Under the pieces are notes generated by a model. The model did no database searches, was not told where the DNA came from, and was given only the letters and a program-made list of their open reading frames with translations. A program made the position numbers and the translations under genes. From Streptomyces angustmyceticus (GTDB taxonomy: Bacteria > Actinomycetota > Actinomycetes > Streptomycetales > Streptomycetaceae): a DNA stretch of 64,000 bases. Every line of letters starts with the position of its first letter. Position 1 is the first letter of the stretch. This document shows, one piece after another, positions 63,628-64,000 of the stretch. Location of the stretch: assembly GCF_019933235.1 (NCBI RefSeq), contig NZ_CP082945.1, positions 5,059,501-5,123,500 on the forward strand, read 5' to 3'.

Positions 63628-63987
63628 TCAGGCGCCGTCCGCGCCCAGCGCCGCGGCGATCCGCAGCTGCCCGGCGCCCTCGTCGGCCCGCCCCTGGCGC
63701 TCCAGGGTGCGGCCCAGCATCAGGCGGGCGTACGACTCGACCGGGTCGCGCTCCAGCACGGCCCGCAACTCGGCTTCGGCGCGCTCCAGCCGGGCGGAGT
63801 GGTAGTAGGCGCGGGCCAGCAGCAGCCGGGGCGCGACCTGCCCGGGGTCCTCGTCCACCAGGCCGCGCAGGATGTGGGCCGCGGCCGTGAAGTCCTTCGC
63901 CTCGAAGAACAGCCGCGCCCGCGCCCAGCGCTCGGCGGCGGTGCCGTGCCCGTAGTAGTCCGCGTCCCGGTCCTGGCCGTACGCCAC
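63628..63987 (-). CDS. Tetratricopeptide repeat protein (5' end uncertain)
   Basis: At least 119 residues, starting at a GTG at 63987 (MAYGQDRDADYYG) or upstream of the window, since the frame stays open to its edge. Two to three TPR units are visible (AERWARARLFFEAKDFTAAA, PRLLLARAYYHSARLERAEA, SYARLMLGRTLERQGRADEG). It is probably a soluble protein-protein interaction module. It is convergent with the disulfide oxidoreductase gene. No partner can be inferred. Confidence 0.8.
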   Translation of the reverse strand: MAYGQDRDADYYGHGTAAERWARARLFFEAKDFTAAAHILRGLVDEDPGQVAPRLLLARAYYHSARLERAEAELRAVLERDPVESYARLMLGRTLERQGRADEGAGQLRIAAALGADGA

Positions 63988-64000
63988 CGCGCCGGTGCCG

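Overview
The window is a chromosomal segment of a high-GC actinomycete, almost certainly a Streptomyces. The evidence is very high GC with GC-rich third codon positions, GTG/TTG starts, TAnnnT -10 boxes close to start codons, an S. coelicolor-like tmRNA, and a gene order that matches from memory the S. coelicolor core between pkaA/pkaB and hppD (roughly SCO2974 down to SCO2920). No insertion sequence, integrase, prophage or CRISPR array was seen.

Layout. 1-9.6 kb: two membrane Ser/Thr kinases (pkaA-like, cut by the window edge, and pkaB-like), prfB, a sortase-type repeat surface protein, ftsE-ftsX, a secreted S41 protease and smpB, followed by ssrA. 10.2-14.8 kb: an MFS exporter divergent from a LysR regulator, a lipoprotein, and a WhiJ/DUF397/HATPase locus around a perfect palindrome. 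14.9-21 kb: the nitrate transporter narK and its activator nnaR with GlnR-like boxes, a methyltransferase, a CGNR regulator, and the sigU-rsuA ECF sigma/anti-sigma pair. 21.3-32.3 kb: a HelD/HelR-type motor ATPase, a probable small RNA, malic enzyme, HU, murA, yqgE, small conserved proteins and a GH20 hexosaminidase.

32.6-38.4 kb holds a three-gene molybdenum-hydroxylase operon. Its catalytic subunit has lost the family's active-site motifs, its Fe-S subunit carries a ~570-residue disordered tail, and its genes are joined by two tiny ATGA-overlapping ORFs. 38.7-42.5 kb holds a P-loop NTPase translationally coupled to a membrane-anchored periplasmic-binding-like receptor, behind a promoter matching the PafBC (RecA-independent DNA-damage) consensus. 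This is the best candidate for an undescribed two-protein system. Next come tRNA-Cys, an alpha/beta hydrolase with an Asp nucleophile, and an MFS transporter. The 45.4-46.0 kb gap contains two inverted copies of a structured element: identical 13-nt loops on different 18-bp perfect stems.

46-64 kb: an SF2 helicase, an IclR regulator, a secreted Lon-like (S16) protease, an osmoprotectant ABC transporter operon led by an AsnC/Lrp regulator and divergent from hppD, an FAD-linked oxidase, a second and catalytically intact Mo-hydroxylase operon (FAD subunit, fused FeS-Mo subunit, membrane double-ABM protein), a membrane L7/L12-like protein, a disulfide oxidoreductase and a TPR protein that may run off the window.

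Identifications rest on reading motifs and remembered family knowledge; no database search was run.
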